A stretch of DNA of 64,000 nt from Aminipila sp963524205 (GTDB lineage: Bacteria > Bacillota > Clostridia > Peptostreptococcales > Anaerovoracaceae). Below, piece by piece: positions 7,733 through 16,683 of this stretch. Both the position numbers and the translations under genes were made by a program. The stretch spans positions 1 to 64,000 of the forward strand of contig CAURED010000005.1 of the NCBI GenBank assembly GCA_963524205.1, in the 5' to 3' direction. The notes beneath the pieces are model-generated. The model saw only the letters and a list, made by a program, of their open reading frames with translations, was not told the DNA's origin and did no database searches. Within the stretch, counting starts at the first letter, position 1; every line of letters begins with the position of its first letter.

Positions 7733-8582
7733 CTTTTGCCTCCTGAAGCAAATTCTTTACATAGTTGGGAATAGCAAAACAGCCTGCGTGTAATTCTGTA
7801 TTGTAATATTTTGTAGTAAGCTTTAGCCCATTCCATTGTTCTGCATTAAAATCTTTTATAGGGTCTAATGTTTTTGAAGCGAATCCAAAAAGCCAGTGTC
7901 CTGATGGATAAGTCGGAATATGTGCCTGATATACTTTAACAATAGGGAAAAGCTCACTAATTCTTTTGTGCGCACGTTTCATAGAATGAGCAAAAGCTTC
8001 ATAGTATGGACATTCGTGCTGATTTACCATGATACCGTTCTTGCTTAATGCCTTGTAACAGTTCCCATAAAACTCTTTAGTAAAAAGGCCTTCTCCAGGA
8101 CCAACTGGATCAGTGCTATCAACTATAATTAAATCATAACATTCCACTTTGTCCCTTATAAACTTTAATCCATCTTCATAAAATATGGTTACTCTCTCGT
8201 CATCTAAGGAACAAGCTGTCTGCTGTAGAAATTCACGGCTGACATCGACAACTACCTTGTCGATCTCTACCATATCTATGGTTTCAATTGTTTTATATCT
8301 AGTAAGCTCTCTAACTGTGCCGCCGTCACCTGCCCCTATAACAAGTACACTTTTTATATCTGGGTTGGTTGCCATTGGTATATGAACAATCATATCATGA
8401 TAAATAAATTCATCCTTTTCTGTTACCATCATTAGTCCATCTAATGTCAGAAATTTTCCAAACTCCTCGGCTTCAAATACATCCACCCTTTGAAACGGAC
8501 TCTGCTCTGAAAATAGTTGTTTTTTTACTTTGATTGAAAACCTTGTATTAGGGCTGTGCTCCTCTGTGTACCATAATTCCAT
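7725..8582 (-). CDS. speE: spermidine synthase (polyamine aminopropyltransferase)
   Basis: A 285-residue Rossmann-fold aminopropyltransferase that moves the aminopropyl group of decarboxylated S-adenosylmethionine to putrescine. Visible motifs are the N-terminal beta domain with TLDGLMMVTEKDEFIYHDM, the dcSAM-binding GAGDGGTVREL (about residues 83-93), the acidic VEIDKVV, and the catalytic DSTDPVGP (about 155). The length is typical. The ATG has ATGGAGG 9 bases upstream, placed inside the end of speA, and the 3' end overlaps speB. No speD (AdoMet decarboxylase) gene is present here, so it must be elsewhere for the pathway to work. Confidence 0.95.
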   Translation of the reverse strand: MELWYTEEHSPNTRFSIKVKKQLFSEQSPFQRVDVFEAEEFGKFLTLDGLMMVTEKDEFIYHDMIVHIPMATNPDIKSVLVIGAGDGGTVRELTRYKTIETIDMVEIDKVVVDVSREFLQQTACSLDDERVTIFYEDGLKFIRDKVECYDLIIVDSTDPVGPGEGLFTKEFYGNCYKALSKNGIMVNQHECPYYEAFAHSMKRAHKRISELFPIVKVYQAHIPTYPSGHWLFGFASKTLDPIKDFNAEQWNGLKLTTKYYNTELHAGCFAIPNYVKNLLQEAKDE

Positions 8583-8584
8583 AA

Positions 8585-10030
8585 TTATACCTCCATAACT
8601 TCAATAAATTTCATATCCATATCCTTTGTGCCCATCATTACACACCCTTTTTCTTTTGAATATATGATGTGCGTCATAATCTCTTCTGTAATCAGCTCGC
8701 CTGGAGCTAAAATTGGAATACCGGGCGGATATGCCATAACAAATTCTCCACTAACGCAGCCTGCGCTTTCTTTTACAGGTACTGCTTTTTTCTGTCCATA
8801 AAAAGCCTTTTGCGGCTCCATGACTACTATAGGATTAATATATTCATATACTAGTAATCCCATAGGGTCTTTTTTAAACCGTCTGCTGGTTTCTGCCAAT
8901 GCCCCAAGAAGCCGTTCAATTTCAAGCTGTCGATCTCCAACTGATATAATGGCAAGAATATTACCTATATCTCCCATTTCAATCTGTATACCAAATTCAT
9001 CTCTGAGAATATCATAAACTTCAATACCTGCAAGTCCAACATCCCTTGTATGTATACTAAGTTTAGTTGTATCAAAGTCATATATACAATCTCTGTCAAT
9101 GATTTCACCACCAAATGCATATAGTCCTGGAATTTTATTTACTTCTTTCCTTGCATATTCGCTCATATCCATAATTTTGGAGAATAATTCCTTACCATGC
9201 AAGGCTAAATTTTTTCTTGCGATATCCACTGACGCCATTAAGAGATAGCTTCCACTTGTGGTCTGAGTCAGATTTATAATTTGTCTAACTTCATTTTCAT
9301 CCATACTCTCTCCTATTAGAAGGGTAGAGCTTTGTGTCAGTGAACCTCCAGTTTTATGCATACTGACTGCTGCCATATCTGCTCCCGCCTTCATAGCAGA
9401 AATTGGAAGGTTGCTGCCAAAATAAAAATGAGTCCCATGGGCTTCATCCGCTAAAACTTTCATTCCTGCTTCATGGGCCAGCTTAACAATTTCTTTTAGG
9501 TTGCTACACACACCATAATACGTAGGATTATTAACAAAAATGGCTTTTGCCTCTGGATTCTTAGCGATAGCTTCTTTAATACTTTCTACAGACATACCCA
9601 GACTAATACCTAACTCGGAATTTACACCGGGATTAACGTATATAGGCACAGCACCACAAAGCACTAATGCATTAATTGCACTTTTATGGACATTTCTAGG
9701 TAAAATAATCTTATCCCCCTGCTTACAGCAAGTAAATATCATAGTTTGTACCGCACTGGTTGTGCCGCCAATCATGAAAAAAGCATGGTGAGCCCCAAAT
9801 GCCTCGGCCATCAACTGTTCAGCCTCATATATAACACTTGTTGGGTGTGTTAAGTTATCCAGTGGCTTACTTGAATTTAAGTCCATTGAAAGGCATTGCG
9901 CTCCAAAGGCTTCCAATAATGCTTTATGACCTTTACCTTGTTTATGCCCAGGCACGTCAAACGAAACGATACGATTCTCCCTATAGTTTATAAGTGCATT
10001 ATAAATAGGGGTTTTATCTTGATTCTTCAT
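8585..10030 (-). CDS. speA: Orn/Lys/Arg decarboxylase family, probable arginine decarboxylase
   Basis: A 481-residue fold-type I PLP decarboxylase of the Orn/Lys/Arg major family (short clostridial/Bacillus SpeA form without the N-terminal wing domain). The PLP-binding lysine is in SMHKTGGSLTQSS near residue 225; other family marks are FDVPGHKQGKG at the N-terminus, LPRNVHKS (about 105) and DEAHGTHF (about 195). Family alone does not separate arginine, lysine and ornithine use, but the following agmatinase gene makes arginine decarboxylation to agmatine the likely reaction. It is the first gene of speA-speE-speB, with GGGAGG before the ATG, behind a long leader that contains an intrinsic terminator. 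Confidence 0.92.
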   Translation of the reverse strand: MKNQDKTPIYNALINYRENRIVSFDVPGHKQGKGHKALLEAFGAQCLSMDLNSSKPLDNLTHPTSVIYEAEQLMAEAFGAHHAFFMIGGTTSAVQTMIFTCCKQGDKIILPRNVHKSAINALVLCGAVPIYVNPGVNSELGISLGMSVESIKEAIAKNPEAKAIFVNNPTYYGVCSNLKEIVKLAHEAGMKVLADEAHGTHFYFGSNLPISAMKAGADMAAVSMHKTGGSLTQSSTLLIGESMDENEVRQIINLTQTTSGSYLLMASVDIARKNLALHGKELFSKIMDMSEYARKEVNKIPGLYAFGGEIIDRDCIYDFDTTKLSIHTRDVGLAGIEVYDILRDEFGIQIEMGDIGNILAIISVGDRQLEIERLLGALAETSRRFKKDPMGLLVYEYINPIVVMEPQKAFYGQKKAVPVKESAGCVSGEFVMAYPPGIPILAPGELITEEIMTHIIYSKEKGCVMMGTKDMDMKFIEVMEV

Positions 10031-10061
10031 AAAGTTTCCTCCCTTTCACAACATATATTAG

Positions 10062-10099
10062 AAAACAAAAAACAACCATACTTAAAGATTAAGCTATGG
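10062..10099 (-). terminator. terminator/attenuator just upstream of speA
   Basis: On the minus strand CCATAGCTTAA pairs with TTAAGTATGG (stem 10099 to 10076, one bulged base), followed by TTGTTTTTTGTTTT (10075-10062). It is oriented to stop transcripts coming from the leader before they reach speA, whose ATG lies only 32 bases further on. It therefore acts either as an attenuator or as the 3' end of a separate RNA. Confidence 0.75.
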
Positions 10100-10184
10100 C
10101 TGTACTTGATTATGATCTTCACTATGAATTATTGTATTAAAACAATTTCTTGTTTTTTATCTATTTAAATTCCTTAGTTTTTAG

Positions 10185-10402
10185 AGCCTATACAGTAATT
10201 TCTACTTTTACTGCTCATGTTGATCATTCACAAGTACATCTTTCTTATGAACACATTTCGTGGTTCTTCCACAACAAATATGAGTTTTTCACTCATCAAC
10301 ACGAATATTACATCGCTAACTCGGCATTTGACCCGGCTGTCCGTATGGCCTATTCTCACTGTTAATACAGTTAGGTCAAAAATAACTATGTAAATATAGG
10401 CT
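10185..10402 (-). ncRNA. structured leader RNA or riboswitch-like element upstream of speA
   Basis: No known RNA family was recognised. On the minus strand an 8-bp closing helix AGCCTATA (10402-10395) / TATAGGCT (10192-10185) encloses about 200 nt. Inside, TTTGACC (10380-10374) can pair with GGTCAAA (10333-10327), while CTAACT (10374-10369) can pair with AGTTAG (10321-10316); these two helices cross, which is a pseudoknot arrangement. A second domain is closed by TGTTGAT/ATCAACA (10301-10295 with 10224-10218) and carries two hairpins, GAGT-GAAAA-ACTC (10295-10281) and GTGG-AAGAA-CCAC (10272-10260). The purine-rich loops favour the minus strand. A strong promoter precedes it and a terminator follows before speA. 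Short helices in A+T-rich DNA can arise by chance, so covariation is needed. Confidence 0.55.
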
Positions 10403-10433
10403 GTAAAACCTTTTTATTTTAATTACGGTTGGA

Positions 10434-10462
10434 ATTGTATCATATAACTGTGAAATATGCAA
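10434..10462 (-). promoter_or_regulatory. sigma-A promoter of the speA leader
   Basis: On the minus strand TTGCAT (10462-10457) and TACAAT (10439-10434) are separated by exactly 17 bases, with a TG upstream of the -10 box. The predicted start near 10427 gives an untranslated leader of about 395 nt before speA. Confidence 0.75.
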
Positions 10463-10516
10463 TAGTTTTAAAATACACTATTTTTTCCATTTATACAGAT
10501 TATGATGCGCATTAAC

Positions 10517-12829
10517 CTAATTTTTATTTATATGTTCTTTTTCAAATTCTTCCACTGGGATCGGTCTTCCAAAAATATATCCCTGTATTTCGTCGCATCC
10601 CAATTTTTCAAGTATTTGTAACTGACTTATATCTTCAACACCTTCCGCTATGGTTTTAATGCCCATTCCTCTTGCCATCATTATAATAGCCTGAACTATA
10701 AGTATAGCATTTTTATCTTCAGCTATGTTGTCAATCAGTTCCTTTGCAATTTTAAGGCGATTAAAGTCAAATTTCTTAATGTAGTTGAGGGAAGCATATC
10801 CTGTCCCAAAATCATCAATGGATGTATTTATTCCCATCTCCGCGAATGATGAAAATGCTTCTTCATTTGTTTCATTAGGAATCATAGCACTTCCTTCAGT
10901 TATTTCCAAATCTACCCAACTAGAATCAATATTCCCTGCATAAAGTTTTTCTCTAAACCAGTTTATAAAATTAGTCTTTTCTATTTGTAGTGGTGATACA
11001 TTAATACTAATCTTTAAGTTTAAAGAATAGATTTCATTCCATTTTTTAATTTGCCTAAAGGCTTTGTCAATAACCCATTCACCAATTTGGATAATAGCAC
11101 CACATTCTTCTGCAATTGGAATAAACTCTCCTGGAGAAATAAATCCCTTTTCAGGATGAATCCATCTTAATAAAGCCTCCATGCCAATTAGGCACTGACC
11201 GTCTGTGCTATACTGTGGCTGATAATATACTACAAATTCTTTATCGTAGTCTGCCCTTCTTAAAAGAATCTCTATTTCATTTTTTCTTACTATCTTTTCA
11301 TTAATAGCAGAATCAAAAAATAAATAATTGTTTCCGCTATATGCTTTTTTTGCTTCATACATTACAATATCTGCATAACGCATAAGAACATTTCTATCTT
11401 CAGCATCCTTTGGATATGATACGATTCCTATACTGGCAGTAACCGTAAATACATAAGGTGATACGGATATAGGCATCTGTATCAGCTCTAGGAGTTTTTC
11501 TGCAACTGAACAAATATACTTTTTTTCAATATTATTATCTATAATTACAGCAAATTCATCCCCGCCTATTCGGAATAATGTACAATTTGGCATACAGTTT
11601 TTTGTGAGTCTATTACCTAACGCACATAAAACTTGATCTCCTATTTGATGTCCATAAGAATCATTAATTGCCTTAAATCGATTAGCATCTATATATAATA
11701 ATGCAAATGATTTTTTTGTTTTACAGGATATTAATGGATCAAGATACTTAATGAGCTGCCTTCTATTATATAATCCAGTTAATGGATCTCTATTTGATAT
11801 TTCTTCCAGATTTTTATTGGCTATAATAAGCTCTTTGGTTCGCTCTGCTACAACTTTTTCAAGATGCTTATTTAGTTTAACTTCAGTTTTAAGCAGATAC
11901 TTGCTATGAATGCCTTCTTGTATCTGAGCTGTTAAAATCCAGTATACAATGCCTACCGCAAAACAATTAATTAATAATTTTAAAGTCACAAAATTTGTTA
12001 TATATAAAATGCCTAACAATATGAATACAAAGATAATTTTTTGTGGTTTTCTAATGTTTTCAGGGAAAGCCTCTGTATCCCTTTCTTCTTTAGTTTCTAT
12101 TTGCATCGCCTCATAGACAGCCCCTAATGCAAATAACACATGACCAATCATATAGATACCATCTACTAGAGTATTTGCTTGATAAAGATCCATTAAATAA
12201 AGATAAGCATAATAATAATCAATAAAAGTAATGGCACCAATTCCTGCGATCACTAAAAAGTATCTTTTCCCTATGTTTTTTATTCCAGTAGATATAAATG
12301 CTACAATTACTCCAGAAAGAATGTAAAAATCAAAAAATATGCATATCATAGTATTGATATATTCAAAATTAACATGAAATTGAAGCAATGTTCTTGAAAA
12401 GATAAAGGACCAAAGTAAAACTGCCAATATGGCAGAAATTGCCATCATATCTAGGACTAACTGGTACAAATTCCATTTTTTTAAATTTTGTGCATAGTAA
12501 CACGTTATTGCTGCTGCAATAAATATATTTGGAAAAGTATATAGCGCATTTATAAAATTCACGCTCATAGGTTCTATTAAAAAAATATCATCGTAAATCA
12601 GCCATAAAAAGTCTGCTATGCCCCAAATAAGTGGACAAAGAAATAGAAGAACCCAACAAATTTTATGATCCTTTATTTTGCTCACAGAAGTAATTATTAC
12701 AGCTGAAGATAAAAATGCTACTATAGGAGACAATACATTTCCCCAAAAATCACTTTGTAACAGTACACTTGTAAAGTAAATAAAGAACAAAACAAGTAAG
12801 ATAAATACAATATGTTTCTGCTTTAGCAA
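10517..12829 (-). CDS. membrane-bound GGDEF-EAL cyclic-di-GMP protein, 770 aa
   Basis: The N-terminal 310 residues hold about eight to ten hydrophobic helices forming an integral membrane sensor. A short coiled coil (LNKHLEKVVAERTKELI) leads to a GGDEF domain with an intact RIGGDEFAV motif near residue 420 and DANRFKAINDSYGH. The EAL domain follows: GMEALLRW near 550, DLEITEG, IDDFGTGYASL near 672, IAEGVED and GYIFGRPIP, all intact. Both diguanylate cyclase and phosphodiesterase activity are thus possible; no RxxD inhibitory site precedes GGDEF. The start is a TTG preceded by AGGAGG. It is monocistronic, divergent from the arsR-like gene and upstream of the polyamine leader. The sensed signal is unknown. 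Confidence 0.92.
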   Translation of the reverse strand: MLKQKHIVFILLVLFFIYFTSVLLQSDFWGNVLSPIVAFLSSAVIITSVSKIKDHKICWVLLFLCPLIWGIADFLWLIYDDIFLIEPMSVNFINALYTFPNIFIAAAITCYYAQNLKKWNLYQLVLDMMAISAILAVLLWSFIFSRTLLQFHVNFEYINTMICIFFDFYILSGVIVAFISTGIKNIGKRYFLVIAGIGAITFIDYYYAYLYLMDLYQANTLVDGIYMIGHVLFALGAVYEAMQIETKEERDTEAFPENIRKPQKIIFVFILLGILYITNFVTLKLLINCFAVGIVYWILTAQIQEGIHSKYLLKTEVKLNKHLEKVVAERTKELIIANKNLEEISNRDPLTGLYNRRQLIKYLDPLISCKTKKSFALLYIDANRFKAINDSYGHQIGDQVLCALGNRLTKNCMPNCTLFRIGGDEFAVIIDNNIEKKYICSVAEKLLELIQMPISVSPYVFTVTASIGIVSYPKDAEDRNVLMRYADIVMYEAKKAYSGNNYLFFDSAINEKIVRKNEIEILLRRADYDKEFVVYYQPQYSTDGQCLIGMEALLRWIHPEKGFISPGEFIPIAEECGAIIQIGEWVIDKAFRQIKKWNEIYSLNLKISINVSPLQIEKTNFINWFREKLYAGNIDSSWVDLEITEGSAMIPNETNEEAFSSFAEMGINTSIDDFGTGYASLNYIKKFDFNRLKIAKELIDNIAEDKNAILIVQAIIMMARGMGIKTIAEGVEDISQLQILEKLGCDEIQGYIFGRPIPVEEFEKEHINKN

Positions 12830-13004
12830 TTTCTACTCCTCCTGTTCCGATTTATAGCTGAATTGTTAATGTATGAAATTCAAAAGATGTGTAAAAATAT
12901 AGCTTTATATTAATTTGTATTCTATCATATTAGAAATTTTAGTCAATATTTTTAGGTATTTATAACCATACAAACTAGTGAAAAATACTTCTTTTCTACA
13001 ACTA

Positions 13005-13033
13005 TTGACAATAAACTTCTATGATAGTAAAAT
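13005..13033 (+). promoter_or_regulatory. promoter of the arsR-like gene
   Basis: TTGACA (13005-13010), a 17-base spacer and TAAAAT (13028-13033). The palindromic operator begins at the next base, covering the transcription start. Confidence 0.8.
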
Positions 13034-13057
13034 GTGTATTGTTAATAGACAATACAC
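13034..13057. promoter_or_regulatory. operator of the arsR-like gene
   Basis: A perfect inverted repeat GTGTATTGT (13034-13042) - TAATAG - ACAATACAC (13049-13057) sits directly behind the -10 box and 13 bases before the start codon. The position suits autorepression by the ArsR-type protein encoded just downstream. Confidence 0.75.
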
Positions 13058-13070
13058 AAGGAGAATTTTT

Positions 13071-13400
13071 ATGAGATTAAGAAAAGAATCGGACGATATG
13101 CAGGAAGAAGAAATATTATTGGTTGCTCAGGTTTCTGACGCGCTAGCCCATCCTGCCAGAATAAAAATATACCAGTACATCATGCAGTGTAACAAGGATC
13201 GTGTTCCAGTTTGTAACAAAGATGTTGTCGCTGCTTTTAACTACTCTCAAGCAACAATTTCACAACACATAAAGAAATTGATACAGGCCGAACTTGTTCA
13301 GGCGCAGAGTAAAGACAAGTATTCTTATTATTTCGCCAATATAGGTATCCTTATGAAATATCTAAATGCAACAAAGAAGTTCAGTACTTTTCAAGCTTAA
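13071..13400 (+). CDS. ArsR-family winged-helix regulator, 109 aa
   Basis: A small ArsR/SmtB-type repressor. The winged HTH runs from about residue 18 (VSDALAHPARIKIYQYIM) through FNYSQATISQHIKKLIQAELV to a beta wing (AQSKDKYSYYFAN). The true start is the ATG at 13071: it has AAGGAG 8 bases upstream, whereas an upstream in-frame extension would overlap the promoter and operator. Two cysteines (about residues 40 and 49 in MQCNKDRVPVCNK) might bind a metal, but the classical ELCVCDL motif is absent, so the effector is unknown. It is followed 26 bases later by a TetR gene, probably in one operon. Confidence 0.85.
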   Translation: MRLRKESDDMQEEEILLVAQVSDALAHPARIKIYQYIMQCNKDRVPVCNKDVVAAFNYSQATISQHIKKLIQAELVQAQSKDKYSYYFANIGILMKYLNATKKFSTFQA

Positions 13401-13426
13401 TTATTTTATATAGTGGGGTACCAAAT

Positions 13427-14107
13427 ATGACAAACAAATCACTAAAACGAACACGTATAATTAATTATTTTATTAATGCCGCAACCTCAATTATTCAGGA
13501 GGAAGGTATCTCAGGTATAACCATAAGAAAAGTTGCAGACAAAACAGGGTATAATAGTGCCACTTTGTATAACTATTTTGAAAATTTAGATCAGCTTGTA
13601 TTTTTAGCTGCTTTGAAATGTATGGAACCCTATACTTCCAGCCTGCATGAGCAAATACAATCAGTATCTAATGCGTTAGAGAAAAATCTAAAAGTTTGGG
13701 AACTTTTCTGCCTGCATTCCTTTAAAAATCCAGAAATATATGAAGCCATCTTTTTTGCACATTTCAATAAAGAAAGTAATTCAGAATATTTATCTGAATA
13801 CTACTCTTTCTATTCTAGTAATGGTGCAAATGGTGATGCAACACTCTCAGATATGCTTTCTCACCAAAATATTTATGAACGAAATCATATTATTTTACAG
13901 GAATGTGCAACAGAAGGTTTCTTTCGCAGTGAAGATTTAAATGCTATAGATGAGATGTCTATATTTTTATATAAGGGAATGTTATCAAAAGCATTGCTTA
14001 ATAATAACAACTTTTCACCAGAAGAATATACTAAAATAACCATGAATTATATTCGTCATTGTTATAAAAGTTTTTTACTTCCGGAAAAGGTATCTTATCT
14101 TAAATAA
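13427..14107 (+). CDS. TetR/AcrR-family regulator, 226 aa
   Basis: The N-terminal TetR DNA-binding domain is clear at residues 10-60: RIINYFINAATSIIQEEG, GITIRKVADKTGYNSATLYNYF. The C-terminal 160 residues are helical and diverse, as usual for ligand-binding domains of this family. GTGGGG lies about 9 bases before the ATG. The gene is downstream of the arsR-like gene on the same strand and converges on an MFS/M20 operon, which it may regulate through the inverted repeat at 16684-16720; that link is only inferred from proximity. Ligand unknown. Confidence 0.85.
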   Translation: MTNKSLKRTRIINYFINAATSIIQEEGISGITIRKVADKTGYNSATLYNYFENLDQLVFLAALKCMEPYTSSLHEQIQSVSNALEKNLKVWELFCLHSFKNPEIYEAIFFAHFNKESNSEYLSEYYSFYSSNGANGDATLSDMLSHQNIYERNHIILQECATEGFFRSEDLNAIDEMSIFLYKGMLSKALLNNNNFSPEEYTKITMNYIRHCYKSFLLPEKVSYLK

Positions 14108-14158
14108 AAAGAAGTGGAGCTAATGCAGTAATAATTGCATCAGTTCCACTTCTTTTTT
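14106..14158. terminator. bidirectional terminator between tetR-like and MFS genes
   Basis: A long hairpin, AAAAAGAAGTGGA on the left and TCCACTTCTTTTTT on the right, with further pairing TGCA/TGCA near the loop. A-run and T-run on the two sides make it suited to both convergent genes. Confidence 0.85.
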
Positions 14159-14165
14159 GCACTAG

Positions 14166-15410
14166 TTATTTTTTATGGTAGCATGTTTTTAATAATAATC
14201 CCATAACTAACATCAACACACCGCCAAGAGCCATAAGCATGTAAATATATGAGTAAGCACTGTCTCCAAACTTATCAAGCCATCCACCGCAAAGACTATA
14301 AAGCCAAATATCTGCAGAATATCCGATAGCAGATGCCACACCTAGAATTGTTCCTGTATACTTAAGCGGTATCTTTGCTTCTGAAACAGGTGTATAAAGC
14401 ATCGGTGAAGTCATACCAGAGAAAAATACTACTAATACCGTTATAATCATAAAGGGCACTGCCATAGAAGCTCCGCTTGGAAGAAATGCCATAATTAGTG
14501 AGAATATAATGGCTCCTACTGCCCCCACTAAAACTACAGGGGTAGATTTACCCATTTTATCTCTAAACACACCACCGATTGGTCCAGAAACCATCTTTAC
14601 TCCTGTTCTTGCTGTCATGGCGAACCCTGTTGCAAAGGTTACGGATATACCAAATGAAGCTGTTAAATGTGGATTTACATAAGGGATGATACAACGAATC
14701 AAATAAAATCCTAATGTAAAAAGACCCAGATAATATGTAATCGGCATTTTTAAAACCTGCCCTAAATGTGCAATTTTTATAGTTTCTTCTTCCCCTGCAT
14801 CCTTTTTAGGATCAAACGGAACAATGACCATTACCGCAATACCGATTATTATAGCCATTGCTGCATAAATAATAATAGCACCGCGAAACCCAACACCATA
14901 TGCTGAAAGAAGTGTAGTTAATAATGCAAGAACTCCATATGTCATTAGTATGGTAAATATTCCGTAAGCGGTATCTGCCATTCCATATAAACGTCCCTGC
15001 TGATCATCATTTCCTAAGGAACGAATTACTTTTAAGTGTGCAGACCAATGCAGCCCTGCGGAAGTAAATCCCATAACCAAATATAGGGCTATTAGCATAT
15101 TGTAAGAATGAACCATTGATATAGCAATGGCTACTACCGCCGTAGAAATGCAAGATAATATAACTAGTTTTTTTGCATTGAATTTATCGGCGAACCATCC
15201 TCCTATAAAATATCCGGGCGTTGCTGTCAATCCAAAAAAAGTAATTACTCTGCCTAATTCACCATCAGTTAAATTGTATGCTTCTAAGAATTGATTATAA
15301 AAATCTGTTGCTAGATATGGAATTAAATACACAATCCATGAAAATGTTAATAAAAATACGGATGCGTATTTTTTCCAGCCAACACCGTTTGTTGTTGTTA
15401 ATTCTCCCAT
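14166..15410 (-). CDS. major facilitator superfamily transporter, 414 aa
   Basis: Twelve hydrophobic segments and the MFS signature between helices 2 and 3 (GGWFADKFNAKKLVIL) identify an MFS secondary transporter. A large charged cytoplasmic loop (FDPKKDAGEEETIKIAH) separates the two six-helix halves at about residue 205. Its gene lies 21 bases after an M20 amidohydrolase gene, with AAGGAG before the ATG, so both form one operon. The substrate is probably the peptide or N-acyl amino acid conjugate cleaved by the M20 enzyme, by analogy with AbgT/AbgB-type pairs; this is inference. Confidence 0.85.
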   Translation of the reverse strand: MGELTTTNGVGWKKYASVFLLTFSWIVYLIPYLATDFYNQFLEAYNLTDGELGRVITFFGLTATPGYFIGGWFADKFNAKKLVILSCISTAVVAIAISMVHSYNMLIALYLVMGFTSAGLHWSAHLKVIRSLGNDDQQGRLYGMADTAYGIFTILMTYGVLALLTTLLSAYGVGFRGAIIIYAAMAIIIGIAVMVIVPFDPKKDAGEEETIKIAHLGQVLKMPITYYLGLFTLGFYLIRCIIPYVNPHLTASFGISVTFATGFAMTARTGVKMVSGPIGGVFRDKMGKSTPVVLVGAVGAIIFSLIMAFLPSGASMAVPFMIITVLVVFFSGMTSPMLYTPVSEAKIPLKYTGTILGVASAIGYSADIWLYSLCGGWLDKFGDSAYSYIYMLMALGGVLMLVMGLLLKTCYHKK

Positions 15411-15431
15411 TATTTTGTCATCTCCTTCAAA

Positions 15432-16622
15432 TTATTCTGTTATAGCTTTTTCAAAATTCTCTTTTACCTTTTTTCTAAGTTCTGAGTTCTCATAAAGTTC
15501 AATTGCACTATTAACAAAAGTTTCAACCGTCATAAGCATTCTTTCTTTTGCTTTATCACTATTTGCATATTTCAAAAATTCTTCTTCATGTACCTTTGCT
15601 TTTCCGTCTGCAATACCAACATTACCGTAAAGTGTAGGACAACAGTAGCTCACATTTCCAATATCTGTAGAACCTGGGATTTCATCCTCCTGACTCAGTG
15701 GTTCAAACCCTGCTTTTTCCATATATTTTGCAGTTATTTCTGCAAGAACTGGATTAATAATTAAATCATCATAAGCATTTTCATATTGATTTATTTTTAA
15801 TTCTGTCCCTGTCATTAAAGCTGCACCTCTAGCACAGTTTTTTACTTTTTCAAATACCTCTTGGAAATATTTTTTCTTTGCTGCTCTTACATAGAATAAG
15901 CATTTACAACGATCTGGAATAATGTTGGGTGCTTCTCCCCCTTCTGTTACAATGCCATGAATACGAACATCACTCTTTAGTTGCTGCCTGAGAAAACTGA
16001 CCCCATTGAACGTAAGTTGTACTGCATCTAACGCATTAATTCCATCATAAGGATAAACCGCAGCGTGACTGGCCTTTCCAATAAATTCAAACTCTACAGA
16101 ATCCATAGCCAAAGCTCGTCCTTTCAGATTAGAGTTTTCATATAAATGCATTTGAAAAGCAGCATCAATATCATCAAAGGCTCCATTATTAGCTAAGTCT
16201 ATTTTTCTTCCTGTTGTTTCTTCTGCAGGTGTACCAATTACTACAATTCTGCCATCAAATGAGGATTTAAGTTTTGATAACGCAAGCGCAGCCCCCACTG
16301 TGGTTGCTGCAATCCAGTTATGTCCACAAGCATGAGCAGGTTTCTTATCTGGACCGTATCCAGGTAATGCATCATATTCAGCTAAAAAGGCAATTTTAGG
16401 CGCAGCTTCATCTCCCAACTCCGCTCTGAAAGCAGTTTTTAAATCCTTATATGGACACTCTACTTCAAATCCATACGCCTTTAATAGCCCCGTCAAATAC
16501 TCTACTGATAGATATTCCGCATCTCCTAATTCGGGATGTTCAAAAATATAGTCACCAATATTAAAGATTTGTTCCTTTAACTCTTCTACAACTGTTTTTA
16601 CTTGTGTTTCTTGTTGTTCCAT
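15432..16622 (-). CDS. M20-family metallo-amidohydrolase (AbgB/amidohydrolase-like), 396 aa
   Basis: An M20D peptidase/aminoacylase. Metal and catalytic residues are seen in ACGHNW (about residue 100), PAEETTGRK (about 135), QMHLYEN (about 160) and GKASHAA (about 190, in the dimerisation domain), with a C-terminal metal region EIPGSTDIGNV. The length is usual for the family. I chose the ATG at 16620-16622 because AAAGGGTGG lies before it; a GTG three codons upstream overlaps that ribosome binding site. Such enzymes hydrolyse N-acyl or aminobenzoyl-amino acids or dipeptides. The neighbouring MFS gene probably supplies the substrate. Confidence 0.88.
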   Translation of the reverse strand: MEQQETQVKTVVEELKEQIFNIGDYIFEHPELGDAEYLSVEYLTGLLKAYGFEVECPYKDLKTAFRAELGDEAAPKIAFLAEYDALPGYGPDKKPAHACGHNWIAATTVGAALALSKLKSSFDGRIVVIGTPAEETTGRKIDLANNGAFDDIDAAFQMHLYENSNLKGRALAMDSVEFEFIGKASHAAVYPYDGINALDAVQLTFNGVSFLRQQLKSDVRIHGIVTEGGEAPNIIPDRCKCLFYVRAAKKKYFQEVFEKVKNCARGAALMTGTELKINQYENAYDDLIINPVLAEITAKYMEKAGFEPLSQEDEIPGSTDIGNVSYCCPTLYGNVGIADGKAKVHEEEFLKYANSDKAKERMLMTVETFVNSAIELYENSELRKKVKENFEKAITE

Positions 16623-16683
16623 CGTATCCACCCTTTCACTATTCTATTGACTGCTGCATTTATTTCTTTGTTTAACTTAAAGT

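Noticed and set aside
10150..10365. 71-codon plus-strand ORF upstream of speA
   Set aside because: No ribosome binding site, and it coincides with the structured minus-strand leader whose helices explain the sequence better.
12978..13070. N-terminal extension of the arsR-like gene
   Set aside because: It would place the promoter and operator inside the coding sequence; the ATG at 13071 has a good AAGGAG site.
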